Below, piece after piece: positions 1-13,336 of a DNA stretch of 64,000 bases. The position numbers and the translations under genes were made by a program. The number at the start of each line of letters is the position of its first letter. The first letter of the stretch is position 1. Below the pieces are notes generated by a model. It worked only from the letters and a program-made list of their open reading frames with translations, made no database searches and was not told where the DNA came from. Source of the stretch: Kudoa neothunni (Eukaryota; Cnidaria); assembly GCA_964304625.1 (NCBI GenBank), contig OZ199840.1:992001-1056000 (forward strand). Reading direction: 5' to 3'.

Positions 1-90
1 CACCGCACATCCACACATCATCGACCGGCCTTCCTTTGTTTTTCTTCCGATTATCTTTTCGTCTATCTCGACGACCTTACCCTCTCCTGA
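1..90 (-). CDS. Possible partial exon at window edge
   Basis: The first 90 bases are clearly less AT-rich than the next 500. On the minus strand they read open, rich in Lys, Glu and Gly (for example EGKVVEIDEKIIGRKTKEG), and follow an acceptor-like TTTAAACCAAATCAG. This could be an internal exon of a gene whose remainder lies left of the window. I do not recognise the family, and with so short a piece the coding call is weak. Confidence 0.25.
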
Positions 91-2770
91 TTTGGTTTAA
101 ATTTAAGACATAATTAAAGATATACCATCAAGTTTTTCATTGTCACGCATAAGAATTTCAGAACATATGTGCTGAAATTCTTTCATTTATTTTGACAAGG
201 TTTTGTTGCACTCTATATTTGTGTCGATAGCTAATCTCTCATACGAGGCTCTATAGATCCAACCAAAAATAAGTTCTAGAATGACCTACAGGGAGCCAAA
301 TTTATTTAAACTCAAAGAATAAATTAATCAATTACTCGTATTTTGAGATTCGAGTTTTCAAATATCGAACCTATTCTGATCGATATTTTCTTGCCACAAC
401 TTCTGTATAGACCTTTCCATCAATATTTATTATTTTTCAAGGAGGAGCCCTTTGATATTGTCATCTTCAGTTTGCATTGTTGACAAAGTTTTCTTCTGTC
501 TGTAATAAGCTTATTATTAAATAGAAATTCGAAAAGTTTTTTTTTATTTGAGCAAATCTTGTGAAGATGATAGGGTGTCAGAGAATGAGCCATTATTTTT
601 AATATGGGATATTCTCACACAACAATCTCCTTATATACGTTTAATTAAAAGTCTTCTAGGGAAGTATCATGTTCTAGAAAAGTTCAAGATTACTTTTAAA
701 TCCGCCCACCAATATTTCATGTATTTATATATAAAAATTGAAATGATGTTAAATAAGTTTTCGTTTCATGTACCTTTAAAAAATGTTGTTTTTAAAAAGT
801 CAGTGCGTAGAGGACACAGATCAAATGGCACACACAATGCAAAACTGCCGAACATGTTCTAACCCAGCGAGTAATACTGGATAAATAAATACCTTACAAA
901 AATTAACTGATTTTTCGGTTAAATTAGACAAAAAACTCTAATGGCATTTATTTGCCTAAATATATAAAGGTGAATTATGGAAAAGATTAAGTTAGCATAT
1001 TATGGGTTATATAAATAATAACCTCGACAATGGTTAATCCACAAAAAAGATCGACTGATGGAACAGAATCATTTAAATCCTTCTATTCGAACATAAATAC
1101 AATTGCGCCGTGTATATATTAATAACTATTAAATAATATCTTCTCATAACCCGTCGTTTTAAACTTTGATGAGGCACCATCATAAATGCGATAAAAATTT
1201 TATTTAAATTGTATAATTTTGAATTTTACCTGTTTATATTCAATGTATAAACTAAAACATAGAATATTTAATTAAAATATAAAAAAATAATTGAAAATTT
1301 GCGTGGTAAAGTACAAAAATGAAGGTTATAAGTACAATTGTCATTTTTTTAATGCCTATGTCGAAAATTTTGTGCTTTTACAACGTGAAATTCAATATTC
1401 AATGCCAATCACCCCAGGACGGAGTATCATACTAAGGACTACGCTTTACCCGTATTTTTATATATTATGAAGTTGAATTATTACGTTTGAGCCTTTAGTA
1501 TTTTTTATATACAGTAGATAACCGATTTTTTGTAAAGTCCTCAGGACCACCAAAAAGTGCGACAAATCGGTTACTTACTGTAATTCTTTTATAGTGGAGT
1601 ATATATAAGATATTAGTGTCGTGCAAAATTGGAAAATTTTAATATCTATAAGATGATTGAAATATTTCGATTATTACATAGGATCAAATAATTATGCAAC
1701 CTCAAGTAAGGAGTGAGCTCGATAATCTTGCGAATATCAAACCATTGTTTGTAGATTTTAATACTGCAAAAAACAGAAAATATAAAAATCTGCATTTAAA
1801 TCTTTATCCAAATGTTAAACATGTTGAACTCAAGACTTGATTCTTATATGCTACATTTGTTTGTAGAAGTTTAAGAAAAAAATCGTTATAAAATATTGAA
1901 AGTAGTCTCGAAAAAAGATTTAAGATTATTTAAAACTGAATTTATTTTATTAATTTAAATTATATTATATTAGTCTAAACTATGTCTAGAATATCACAAA
2001 AATTCATATTTTTAAAATTTTAATCATCATTTACAAAACAGTGGAAAACATTCAATATTATATATTGGAGTCAATTTTTCATTAAAATACAAAGGGAAAA
2101 AGTTATTTAGATTATACGATAAATAATGACTTGAATTTTTGTTGAGGATAGTTTATGTATTATACGAAGCACGGCTTATTTTATTATAATGTAGTTTAGC
2201 TCTAATTTTTTTAAAAGTTGAATATTTATGTGTAATTAAAAAATATATTTCTCTTTTATGATTTTCAGGCATGCTGAGGATTAAAAGATTGGAAACTTGA
2301 GTTTCAGAAACAAAGGTAAATATTGGATATTGAAAAAAATTTATTATATTTATTACAATATGTCCTTAACGTATTAAACAAATTTATTTATGAAAAAAAA
2401 TCTAACGAGGACGAAATTAGATGAGCCTTTGATTGTTCAGTAAACACATAAATTTTAATAAAATAAACTATCACGGAGAATGGATAAATGTTTCTTGTAG
2501 AAAACGTGGCTTTAAAAATACACATTTTTCTTGTAGATATCAAATTTTAGACATTAAATAAATTAATTTAAATAATAAGATTATTTCTAATATAATTAAA
2601 TCAAATATTATTCTATGTTATATATAAATGATTAAAATACCTTATTTAAACTAACTTTAGGACATTTTGGAGAAAGCCGTTTAGCAATAACAAAATAACT
2701 AGAGGAAGGCACGTAGAAAATAAATAACAGAAGATTATCTAAAAATAACTATACAATTTTTCAGAAACCA
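91..2770. other. AT-rich intergenic stretch
   Basis: Apart from the hairpin element at 1512-1580, I see no recognisable gene. One ORF of 104 residues (548-862, +) begins only with TTG and ends in a basic stretch; it matches no family I know and may be chance or a transposon remnant. The rest is poly-A/T-rich sequence without repeats that I could pair. Confidence 0.5.
1512..1580. mobile_element. Pogo/mariner-type hairpin MITE, complete
   Basis: A 69 bp near-palindrome begins CAGTAGATAACCGATT and ends AATCGGTTACTTACTG, with TA on both outer sides, the target duplication of the IS630-Tc1-mariner superfamily. The centre carries GTCCTCAGGACC. Related ends or whole copies occur at 26905, 30048, 36880, 42707 and 49204-49270. 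It has no coding capacity and would have to be moved in trans. Confidence 0.7.
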
Positions 2771-5700
2771 CTATACGTTAGAGAGAAGTTGAACACACAC
2801 TTGAGCAATATTTTTCACATCGTTGTCAACATCAATCATTGACATGGCTAAATATTTAGATTATAGAACACGTAAGTTAACCATTCATGAGTTACTTAAA
2901 ATATGTTTCAGATGATTGGATTTGATGTTTTGAAGCAGGGATTTAAGGGACGAGGGTAAAGAGTTTAGTGTATCCAGTACAGTAATGACAGACATCAGTC
3001 CCATGTATCGGACCTGACTATAAAGATATAACCAAAAAACCAATCACTATAAAAGTACCTATTTTGATGAGAGTAAAAATTCTCACAAGATTGTAGCAAC
3101 TCCTTGCACAAATCAACACTTATCTAGTTGGGGAATCACATAAGTGACGAAACGATAAAAAAAAGCGTTACATTTAAGTTCTTAGAACAGCTCACAATAA
3201 TATTTAATGTTTTGAGTAGTTGGGCTAGCATGAATGAATCTTCATTAAGTAATCTTAAAGTTTTGATATTTCTATCCAAATCAAATAAGCGTGTAATAAT
3301 AATCAAAACGATCAATACTTTGCTTTCTCTACATCTATGAGCAAATAAAACAGGGTTTTTAAAGTAGAAAGGCGTTGTTTGATAGTTTTTACGATAAATG
3401 AGTTGTTGGTTGATTTGATTTGATTGTATGTCAACTTATGCGATGACTTATTGATAGAATTAAAACAATAAAATGGTATATTTTGAGGATGTTTATCCAG
3501 GTTGGAGGTATTAGGGAGTTTTCTTCCAGAGATTTCTTGGATTGCCAACGAAATCGAAGTCAATATATCAACCCTTTGAGTAAGTGAATAATTCTCTTGG
3601 TAGAAAAGTGTGGCTGCCAGTCTTGCAACCACTTCAGAATCCACTACCATGACCGCAGCCATTGAATTAATTTTATAAGAATTGAATCCAGGTATGTTTA
3701 ATTCGTCGTTCAGATTCAAAAGTAATTTGTACAGTCTCTCAGACAACGATTTAGTTTCGTTGGTGGAACGACGAACGAGTTTCTCTAGACTAGTTATGGC
3801 TTTCTCGTGTTTATCTCTATCGTTGGTGTCCATTAATGAGTCAACACAATCACGCAAAAACATTATATCTTTGATTGGTTTCTTTGGTAGTTGGTCGTCG
3901 ATATCATCGTTAATTTTCATGTTATTGATTGGTTTGTTTAGTATTTCAACAATATTGTTGTTTAGTTGTTGATGTTCGACCATAATTTCATCAAACAAAA
4001 TGCGGCAAAAACGTTTCAGATTATCAAGTTGAAGTGACTCAACAAACGAAAACTTGAGCGAAGAGTTGCACTCAATTTTCAACTTTGTCACAACAGTTTC
4101 AACAGTGAACAAACCAAGATCACGTTTCAAAGCGGTGTTATCAGTGGAAAGAAACGCATTAGATATTTTCATTATAAGAGACATCACACTGTGTTTTGAC
4201 GATGTCTGACGTGTGATTTGGTCGTTATACAACCATTTGAATATCGCCAGCAATAATTTACACAGGTAAAGCACATAATCATCGGTGTATTGGAGAATTT
4301 TTAAATTGTTCGCCAGCCGATCACAAACCTCCTCGAAAATATTGTAAAAATGGGCTTGAGTTGCATTCACATTATTGGAATGAAGCAAAAATTTGTACGA
4401 TACTTCAACCAACGTTCTAATTACATCGTCGTTCTAAAAATTAAAAAAATTAAATCGAGGACCAATCAATAAAGATAAAATACTTGAAAAAAGGGAGTTT
4501 CAAACATAAACTTCCGAAATATAGTGTATTTGAATGGGCGGTGTTCGTTCAACAAATCAACCTCACCATAGGTGAAGCATTTGAGGATAAGTTGAGAAGG
4601 AAACTGATTTAGCATACAACTCAAAACTTTTTGTTGCAGATGGGAATTTTTGACGTTCAGAATAGTTGTGGAATAGAGTTTCATTTGGAAATAGGAGATA
4701 GTGTTGTTGATAGAACTTTTACCTTCACAGTGAAGTATCATTAAATGTTTGTAATAATCCAAGTTAAATAAATTCTCATGTCGATTGGTTTTGACCAGGC
4801 ACTCCACAAATAACACCATCGGATACACATTAACTTGACAATCGCTATGATTATAGGAGTAATTTTCCAATTGAGCAAAAGCGACAAATAACTCCTCCAC
4901 TAGCTTCTTGTTATATTCGCATTGGTGAAACGTCCACCTATTTGCGACAGTCAAAACGGATAATTTAAAAAATCTCATAAATACCATTTACTACTAACCA
5001 AAGGCATATTTAAAAACCGATCATTCATTGAAACTAGCTTTGAAAATACATTCTTATCAATTTTCACATGCTCATTTATAGTTATCTTTTCGTGAAATCC
5101 ATCAGATAATTCGTTTTCTAAATTTTCCACATCAAATATGTGTATGCTGTAATAATATTAATTAGGAAAAAAATAATTTATCATCATATTTCATGGATAA
5201 ATGGAATATTTGAATTCGTTGGCTTATTTTTTTGTTGATCTTATTATCATTTTTTATATATCTTTAACCCATTTTAATTATTTATTTTTAATTAACCATA
5301 GTCACATACAAATTTTACTTTTCGACTGAAAACAAAGTATAATAGTTATTCATTTTAAAATATTCAAATAAAACCGCTTTATGCCTTTTAATATGAAGAA
5401 TATTGCAAAATAAGACTTATAGAAATAAATACCAGATTAGGCTGGAAAATATTACAGAGAGTAATTGTTAAAAATAAATAAAGAAAGTCACATTATATCG
5501 AATTTTAGAAGCCGTTAAATACACGATTTTCTTCTATTTGCACGACCAAAATATTAATTTACGTCCTCAGGTGCTTAATTTGTTCTATTATTCATATAAA
5601 AAAATGATACTCATACAAATAATTTTATTAATTTATGTATGAGATAATTAAATTTTTCGCATCTCGTAAACATACGCGGGATTACACAAGGAAACGATTC

Positions 5701-6355
5701 AGTACGAACCGAAATTTTGTCAAAATTTAAAAACAAATATGGCAATCTGAATGTTTATTCATTGTTTTCATTTTTTTAACAGAATTATCGTGAAAGAATT
5801 TTTGAGAAAAAACATGCGCAAACTGGCGTAATTTTTGTATTCATGTGCCTTATAATTCCCGGGATAATTATACTGACGCCGTATTATAAAAAACCACATT
5901 ATACCTGCATGATTAGCAGCCTGGTTGCACACTTGGGAAATTGATAAATTGGTGATAATGTTCGAGATCAATCCATCGTCCACCATCCTTCTCAGTAGTG
6001 CGGCACAAAGGCTCGTCATGTAACTGCTCCTAATCATTTAATTAATAATATTGTTCAAATTAATTATTGTATTATGATCGGATTACTTATATGAAAGTAA
6101 TTCTAGTAGTGTGAACGAAAAATCGATTCTATTTATAAAATTGCGTTGGAATGATATTATGTTGTAGATTGCGTCAACAATATCGACCTTCAATGTCTGC
6201 TGTTCATTCTGCTGGCTCCATTCTTTAAAGGATTGGTATAATTTTGAGGCAGGATTCGGTGGTAATTGAGTTTTTATCCACCCAAAAATATTTTCTAATT
6301 TATTTTTAGTATCGATTGGCTCTGAAGGCCTCACATTGAGCCTCAACTCGACCAT
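2771..6355 (-). CDS. TELO2: TELO2/TEL2, telomere length regulation protein, multi-exon
   Basis: TEL2 is the scaffold of the TTT complex (TELO2-TTI1-TTI2) that, with R2TP and HSP90, stabilises PIKK kinases such as mTOR, ATM and ATR. The ATG is at 6355. Approximate exons: 6355-6087, 6029-5870, 5146-4990, 4938-4482, 4434-3325, then three or four small exons ending with TAG at 2771. The conserved Telomere_reg-2 domain is read around 3860-3480: a helix with FLRDCVDSL, then AALFY-like ATLFYQENYSLTQRVDIL and the helix SISLAIQEISG, which match the family signature closely. The C-terminal exons continue the match (QVRYMGLMSVITVLDTL; MSMIDVDNDVKNIAQVCVQL). Introns are 40-60 nt except one of about 720 nt between exons 2 and 3, where the joining phase is less certain. 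The GC-rich CGCATGCG lies 11 bp before the ATG, and a transposon begins at 6411. Intact reading frames suggest a working gene. Confidence 0.88.
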
Positions 6356-6365
6356 TTCTTTTCCG

Positions 6366-6376
6366 GGCGCATGCGT
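6366..6376. promoter_or_regulatory. NRF1-like palindromic GC site before TELO2
   Basis: GGCGCATGCGT sits 11 bp upstream of the TELO2 start codon in a 70% AT context. It is close to the NRF1/alpha-PAL consensus TGCGCATGCGCA known from animal housekeeping promoters. The role is inferred from motif and position only. Confidence 0.4.
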
Positions 6377-6410
6377 CCACTCAAATTTTAGACGACATGA
6401 ATATTTTTAA

Positions 6411-8285
6411 GGCAGTGGCTATTGGCACGGTACCGTTAATCCCCATGCTCGGGATTGGCTACTGGCACGGTAATCGATATCTCCATAGCCGCTTCTCAGT
6501 TTATAACCAAATTTCGCAAACTTATTTACTGATGTTTTTCCTACAAAATTTTCAATAAAAACATAAAACATATGTTTATCATCATGATGACCCCATTAAA
6601 TGGAATGGAATTTTTAAAATAACAAATTATAAGCTGTTATTAACGTATATAATCTTTTAAAATTAATTATAACCAGTATTTTCATAATATATAAAAAATG
6701 GACGTCCGCCATTATTCATTGGTTTGGGCGCGCGGGTAATGACCACCTTGTTTTATACATTTGTTTGCGCTGTTTCTTACATCAGAATTTTTGTCACAAT
6801 GAGAAAAATAGAAATATTTGACTTCCAAAAAAGTATACTTAATGGAATCAAACGATAAATTTTCGTTATGGCTTACTTGGAAACATTCGATTATTGTTTT
6901 CTTTTTTTTCGTAGGCCTATGGCTGTTAATCTTTTGCCCCTAGGTCTTCCTACTGATTTTAGTTAATTATTGGGAAGAATAAGACCTATTAGATATTATC
7001 TCATTTTGAACATGTAATAAGTTGCGATTAATATCGTTGTATGTTGATACGTGTGCTATATCAGAGATATTATGTAAATTAGCATTACAATCATCTTCCA
7101 ATATTTCATTTCTTGTTTTTTATCGAATGACTTATCAATTATTACCGCTCGGTCTGTAATTTCTGTTAATAATAAACAACGATAATTTGAACGGTTGTTC
7201 TACCACCAGAAAATTCTTAAACGAATATTACCTGAAAAATTGTCATCTTTTTTGTTGCAGGAATCTTCGACATAACTTACTTCTGTAATAAATAGAAACA
7301 GTCACAAACTAAAATATCACCATATTCTTTGTCGGAATTTTTGATAATTTTAACTTATGACAAATAAAAATAGTAATTATTAGCAAAAGTACTTTTTCCA
7401 GTTCCGCGATTTTCATGTTTCTTAGCAAAAAAACAAACGTATTTTATTTCATAATAAACCATTAAAGGGTTAAGGTATCTATTCATTCGTTTCTGTGCAT
7501 TTACTATAGATGTTGAGTTGTATATTTTAAGATTACAACATTTATTCTTTTCATAAGCATAAATTGTATCGCGTAGTGAATCAATTGAGGGAAACTTCTT
7601 TCCTATCTCAAATAAGTTGGTTCGTTATTGCATTGACTTGTTTGCTCCATATCTATGAATTTAAAATTGTGCGATTATGTGAATTCATACGTCGTATAAG
7701 TATCACTGCCTTAAAATAAAACTGAAATCATTTAATATTAAATCTAATGTAGAACGGTTACAAATATCTTGGTATTATGATCTTTATTCCAAGAAATATC
7801 CCAAATTTTTTTTCTACTTTCTTATGCTGGCAATTCATTATCCAATAATTATCATAAAACTTACATAACATCATATATTACAAATATAGAAAAATAGAGG
7901 TTAAATTTTTAATACTACTACGTAACATAAAAATTATAAATGGGTTTATATATTTTTGATGCAAACATCTAAATTAATTATTAGCGAGTCTTGACACGTG
8001 GTGTAGTTTTTGCACGTCCAAACCAATGAATAATGGCGGACGTCCATTTTTTATATATTATGAAAATACTGATTATAATTAATTTTAAAAGATTATATAC
8101 GTTAATAACAGCTTATAATTTGTTATTTTAAAAATTCCATTCTATTTAATGGGGTTATCATGATGATAAACATATGTTTTATGGAAAATTTTGTAGGACA
8201 AAAATCAATAAAAAGTTTGTGAAATGTGGTTATAAACTGAGAAGCGGCTACGGAGATATCGATTACCGTGCCAATAGCCACTGCC
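6411..8285 (-). mobile_element. Long-TIR DNA element, copy 1
   Basis: The ends begin GGCAGTGGCTATTGGCACGG and are inverted repeats of about 265 bp (roughly 6457-6728 and 8023-8285), near identical to each other. The left end has an extra 46 bp outside the usual terminus, carrying a second copy of the terminal 20 bp. The roughly 1.3 kb interior is the reverse complement of copy 2. In the sense direction the interior ends in a short basic reading with GRPRGKRLTAIGLRKKRK, resembling the tail of some Mutator/SWIM-type transposases, preceded by short exon-like pieces. No catalytic domain is visible, so the copy is probably non-autonomous. Long TIRs and 9 bp flank duplication favour the Mutator (MULE) group; this family call is an inference. 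Confidence 0.65.
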
Positions 8286-8421
8286 TATGAAAATATTATG
8301 AATTAACAGAAAACAACCGTAAACATTCGGATTAACCCACCCAGTTCATTGAATGGGGTTAAAATGAACAAATATACCTTTTTATATAATAATAGATTAG
8401 TATTCGTTATAATTCATTCAA
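8286..8421 (+). promoter_or_regulatory. Short 5' region of membrane-protein gene next to transposon
   Basis: Only 136 bp separate the end of the long-TIR element from the start codon chosen for the ten-exon gene. Any further upstream promoter or untranslated sequence must therefore lie within the transposon arm. No clear TATA box stands out from the AT-rich background. Confidence 0.3.
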
Positions 8422-11333
8422 ATGAAATTTAATAACATAAGGTTCATTCCCTTGACTATAATTGCATGTAAATTAAATAGTGGTTGGTTTCATTAATTAT
8501 TAATTAGTCGCATATTCTTATTCTACATCAGATACTCCAAATGCTGCCAGAGAAGTTTATTATCAGTTGAAAGATCCTCTTCATAATTCCCCTACAGTTA
8601 ACATTGAATTAAAAGGTTCAGAATATGAAGGAACGAAAAAATGTCGTATAATGAAAGAAAACGCCAATGGAGACGACTATGATGAAATAAATAGATGTGA
8701 GAGCAGGGAAAATGGTATTCATAATATGTGTGTCCGATCCTGTACTGGAAATGACAATAATCTTGACTATATATATTTCTCCCCAAGGTCGAAATATGTT
8801 TACATAAAGGACGGGAATGCTGCAACTGATGTAAATGAGGAAGCACATAAAAAGGGTGGAAATGTTTTTGGGTTTCAAATACGTATAATTGAATAACTTC
8901 TTTATATATTAATGAAAACTTAGCGTTGTTGTTTGACCCGATTATTCTGAGTCAGACCCATATGAGTGATCAATTGATGCTGAGGGCGGTTACTTGTAAA
9001 CCAGTTGCATGTCCTATTTATTACAAAGGCATAAAATACAAAGATGTACCTGCAGGAAACGATTGTGGATCACCTTACTCCAATAGTGATGACATCTATG
9101 CCAACTCGGTTGAATACGGCATAAAAGTTCCATATTTTGAAGTGAGGTGCACCGACTATCCCATATTCTACTACCATCTGCCGAATTATTATATGAGAGA
9201 GGAAACAGACATTTATAAGCCACAGTTCTACGTTAAATATAAATCTGCAGATGAAAAGTCGCAATATCAACTTAAATTCACCAACTCATTTCCAAGTGAA
9301 ATATGTTTATTCAGTATTAGAGACGGGGCCGATAATCCAAATCCAACTGTTTACTCCTCGAAGTGCGGTAACACAAACAAACCTTGTTATGCCCCATGTG
9401 ACGACGTGGAGCTCACTCTTGAACAAACTAAACCCGTCGTTGAAATATTGATTCAAAGAAGACATCATAATTTAGTAGCAGGTGATCAGAGGCAAATACA
9501 AGGATATACCTACAAAAAATATGGTGAATAAATAATTTATTTCCCCTACTAAGTTTTTATAGCTATAATTGAACCTCGTGGAGAGGATAAGGCACTGATT
9601 TCTTCTATTACAACCACTGGAGTTAAAATAAATCTACCGTTATTGGCGCCATCGACTGGAACTAGCGTAAACTTTGATCAATGCAATATTAAATATTATG
9701 CCGCAGGTACGCCTAAGGACGGTCAAAATAAAGAAGCGCAATGCTCAACAGAAAGGAAATGCTCCAATAGTTGCAGTTCAGTTGCCACTATACAAAGCCT
9801 ACCTAAAGGGAAATCACTCATGTTCGAAATTGCTTCTTATGAAATACGAAACTATAATGGATTAAAAGAATACCTATATATTGAAACAGGTATTAATACT
9901 TCAATTATCCTATTTATAAAATAATAAAGAAAAAAATGGGGAAAAGTTATTTAATTCGGCCCAGCCAACTCTGAGGGATACGTCTATCATAATAAAAGCA
10001 ATAGATGGAAGTCCTGGAAATGAATCAACCGAGCCTGTATGTGACTTCTATGTTAGTGCTACAGGGAAAAATCTGTTTGTAGAAGCTGTATGTTTGGATA
10101 GCGTGCCCTGCAGAGGCTTATGCAAAGATTCCAAAACTGTTGTTGACCTTGAGCCTAATACAGCGTACGACGTTAAGGTGGTAGCATATTCCGAGTATGG
10201 TTCTACTACATTTCCCAATCTTAAAACGAGTAATTATGATTATTATATGAATGTTTTCAGTAATATTTAAAATAGTATTTTCCAATCTTGCGCTTGCTAA
10301 AGAACCATTAGACAGGGGTTACAGAATCAAAGGCATATTGTCAACACCGTACGCTAAAGCGCAATGTCATTATCAAATTAAAGAGAAAAGGGGTGGTCAA
10401 TGGGAGACTGTTTTCTCTTGCCCGGCTAATGCACCCAAATCAACATTGTCAATAATGCTAAGTGAAAATGATGGAATTATTATTGCTAGAACAGGTACAG
10501 ACAAACAGCAACCACTCGTAAATCTAGCATCTACAAAACATTGTACTGAAGTGCCATTATGTGAAAATATCGTATTCAGTGATGGCTTTGATGCAAACAA
10601 GGAATATAAAATATTTGTTACAGCTGTTGGTAGATCAAAAGAGTCAGTAATTACGATAGAACCAAGTAAACTTTATCAGTTGTTAACAGGAATTATTTTT
10701 ATCTATTGAAATAATCAATAATAATATTTTCTCATGATAATAAAAATATTAAAATTTATTTAGAACCATTACCGGTGACCCCAACTGAACCATCGAAAAA
10801 AATAACTGTTGTCATTAATCGTAAGGGTACAACACTAAAAGTCACCAGCACCCTTCCCGAGGGTAAATCCAAAGGATCCAAATGTAAGTGGACATTGGTA
10901 AATTCAAATGATCCTGCAAGACCAACGGTCAAAAAATGTACTGGAAATCCAGGCGGTGATTGCAACTCACTGCCACATTGTGAAAGCTTCACCATTGAAA
11001 ATGTTGAGGATTTAAATGATTATCACTTGACGATTTATCACAGTGAAGATGCAACAGTATTTGGAGCCGAAGAAATTAAGAAAGGTAAAAATTTTCCTAT
11101 CGATCAGCTATATTGATTTAAAATGTAGGAGAAGCGGGAAGTAGATCAACGTAAATATTATAATAGTCAGAAAACTTATTATATTATTTTCTAGGTCAAG
11201 CAAAAACACTATGTACTATGTAGGAATTATGGTCATTTAAATATTAAATTTTAGAATCATCATAGCGGTTGTGGCAATAATTGTTGTGATTGGAGGAATA
11301 GGTGCTTTTATTGCATTCCGCAAAAGAAATTAG
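8422..11333 (+). CDS. Type I membrane protein with repeated four-Cys beta domains
   Basis: Ten exons join in consistent phase: 8422-8467, 8532-8882, 8924-9523, 9563-9889, 9930-10229, 10276-10665, 10764-11084, 11129-11150, 11195-11212, 11255-11333, giving 817 residues. Exon 1 encodes a signal peptide-like start (MKFNNIRFIPLTIIAY). The last exons encode a Ser/Thr-rich stalk, one membrane helix (IIIIAVVAIIVVIGGIGAF) and a tiny basic tail (RKRN). Between them six or so domains share the pattern Cys-x-hydrophobic, about 20 residues, Cys, 5-9 residues, Cys-x3-Cys, then a hydrophobic strand and Y-x-V-x-V, for example CDFYVSATG...VPCRGLC...YDVKVVAYSEYG and CKWTLVNSN...DCNSLPHC...YHLTIYHSE. The strand pattern resembles fibronectin type III folds with added disulfides. 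An adhesive or surface receptor role is inferred. I know no named family with this cysteine spacing. Lies inside the putative composite transposon, with no frame breaks. Confidence 0.8.
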
Positions 11334-13336
11334 GTTGATTAAACTTAATAAGAAAGCTTGTTTTAGACTTGAATACTTACCGATTATTATTTTCTTATTT
11401 TAGATTCAGTATATTTTATTCAGCTATTGGGGAATAATAATTTTAACCTTAACCTTAAATTTATAGATATTGATTTTTCGAATAACTATTTGTATTTAAT
11501 TTAAATCCCAAAATAAAATTTGCTATTATAAAAATTATTGAAATTCAAATAATATGAAGATTTTCGTCTGGTTTAATGTCACCTTGAAAAGTGTTGGTGA
11601 ATTTTTCAGTTCTTGAACTTACAATAAGTTTTATTATAAAGTGTAAAAAAATGAAGTCAATATAATAATATAATGAATTTATGAGATGGATTTACGTATC
11701 GGTAGCTTTTTAATTCCGAAATATTTTTATACTTAACCAAAATAATTAATATGTTAGAAATTAACTTTTATAAAAGGAAAATAAGGTTTTAAATTTTTGA
11801 AATATCCACAGAAAAAATTCCGCAAATATGACACTACAAAAGCTCCTAGATAATTCAATAAGATAAAAAATAAAACTTATATCATGTGTTTAGTGCTTCA
11901 CAATATGAATTTTTCAGATGAGTAAATGTTTTAAGTTAAGAAATATGGTGAAACATTGTTTACAAACAATTTTTGAGGAGAAAATTTACATCCTCATATC
12001 AAAGTTCTAAATAATAGATTATTACAATGACAAGGAGATGCAAATAAATTGTATTTAGAATAAATTCTTTTAGCATGGGGCTTTTCGTGAGAACCAGAAT
12101 CACGTGACAACCGGGGGAGGTGTATAGAAAGGTAGTGGCTATTCTCATGGAAACGAATAACTTCTTCGTTATAGAATATATTTTAAATCTAATTTCGTAT
12201 TTAAATTTAACAATTTTTAACCTAATTTTCTACGCGAAAATTATTAGAAAATTTAAAGAATAAAAATTCGACATTTTGTCTGCCCTATTTACATTGTTCA
12301 ATAAGTACACTCACATTTTTGAGCCTAATATTGTGTAATATGAACATTTTAGTTAAAATGAAACGTAAACATATCTAATGGCGGTTAGAAACCTTTAGTT
12401 TAATACGTCTCAACACACGCAGTTCAACTTAGAATAAGTCATCTCCAATCATTTACGCAACATGTATGTTCCTATCATAACATTTTTTAATATAAATTTA
12501 ACAAAATTGTCGTTAATCAATGAATATTAATTGGATTCAAACTATTTTACATCGGTGTAAACCACTTTCATAGGTATCTATAAGAATGTACCATAATTTC
12601 GGGGAATTTTAGTTGTTTTCTCCCTACGAATGTATTTACTTTAATCAGAAGTATGAGAAAGATTTTCATGGTGCCTATTTGTGATTACAGAACCTATGTG
12701 TTTAAATTTAAGAGTAAGTCTATACTGCTTAATTTAAACTTAATTATCAATTTTTAACAGCCAGGGTAATTCTAAACTTTCTGCATTAATTCCTCTGGTA
12801 ATGTCTCGGTGGGAAAATTTATAAACTGAAAATTTTTTAATGGTGATTTCTGGGGTACGGTTGTTTGACTTATGTAAAGCGAGCCAACAAAGAAATGTAG
12901 TAAGTATTATAATAAACAATGTTGGAGTTAAGAAAACGGTTAATTCCTCTTTAAGAAGCTTGAATTGTTCTGAAAAATTTCATTTTAATATTGCAAACAT
13001 TTTCTTCCTGATACTGAGAAATGTGAAATTTTAATAATTTAGAAAAATCAATTTTCACTCACTGAAGAATTAATCAACTTATCCATTAGCCATGATCGTT
13101 TAGCTGTGCGCCAAATAAACTTCTCCAAAATAACCACATTCGAAATTTTAACATTACAATAATATTTTTTAATAAAAGGTATAGGGTTGAGAAAATCAAT
13201 TTAAAAGCGCTTCATAGGATGCAATAATGACGCCACTTTTCAGACTTATTCCATGCAATTGATATTTTATATCTTACAAAAGCTTAAATTTCTTTTCTAC
13301 AATTTAATGTAATATATAAACTTGTTCTACAGATTT
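11334..13336. other. AT-rich intergenic stretch
   Basis: No gene is recognised. At about 12132 the sequence GGTAGTGGCTATTCTCATGG resembles the first 20 bases of the long-TIR element at 6411, and may be a lone decayed end. A 64-residue ORF at 12840-13034 (+) has no recognisable features. Confidence 0.4.

Noticed and set aside
6411-8285. hAT assignment of the long-TIR element from its CAGTGG-like start
   Set aside because: No matching 8 bp flanks are found at either copy, and TIRs of about 265 bp are too long for typical hAT elements.
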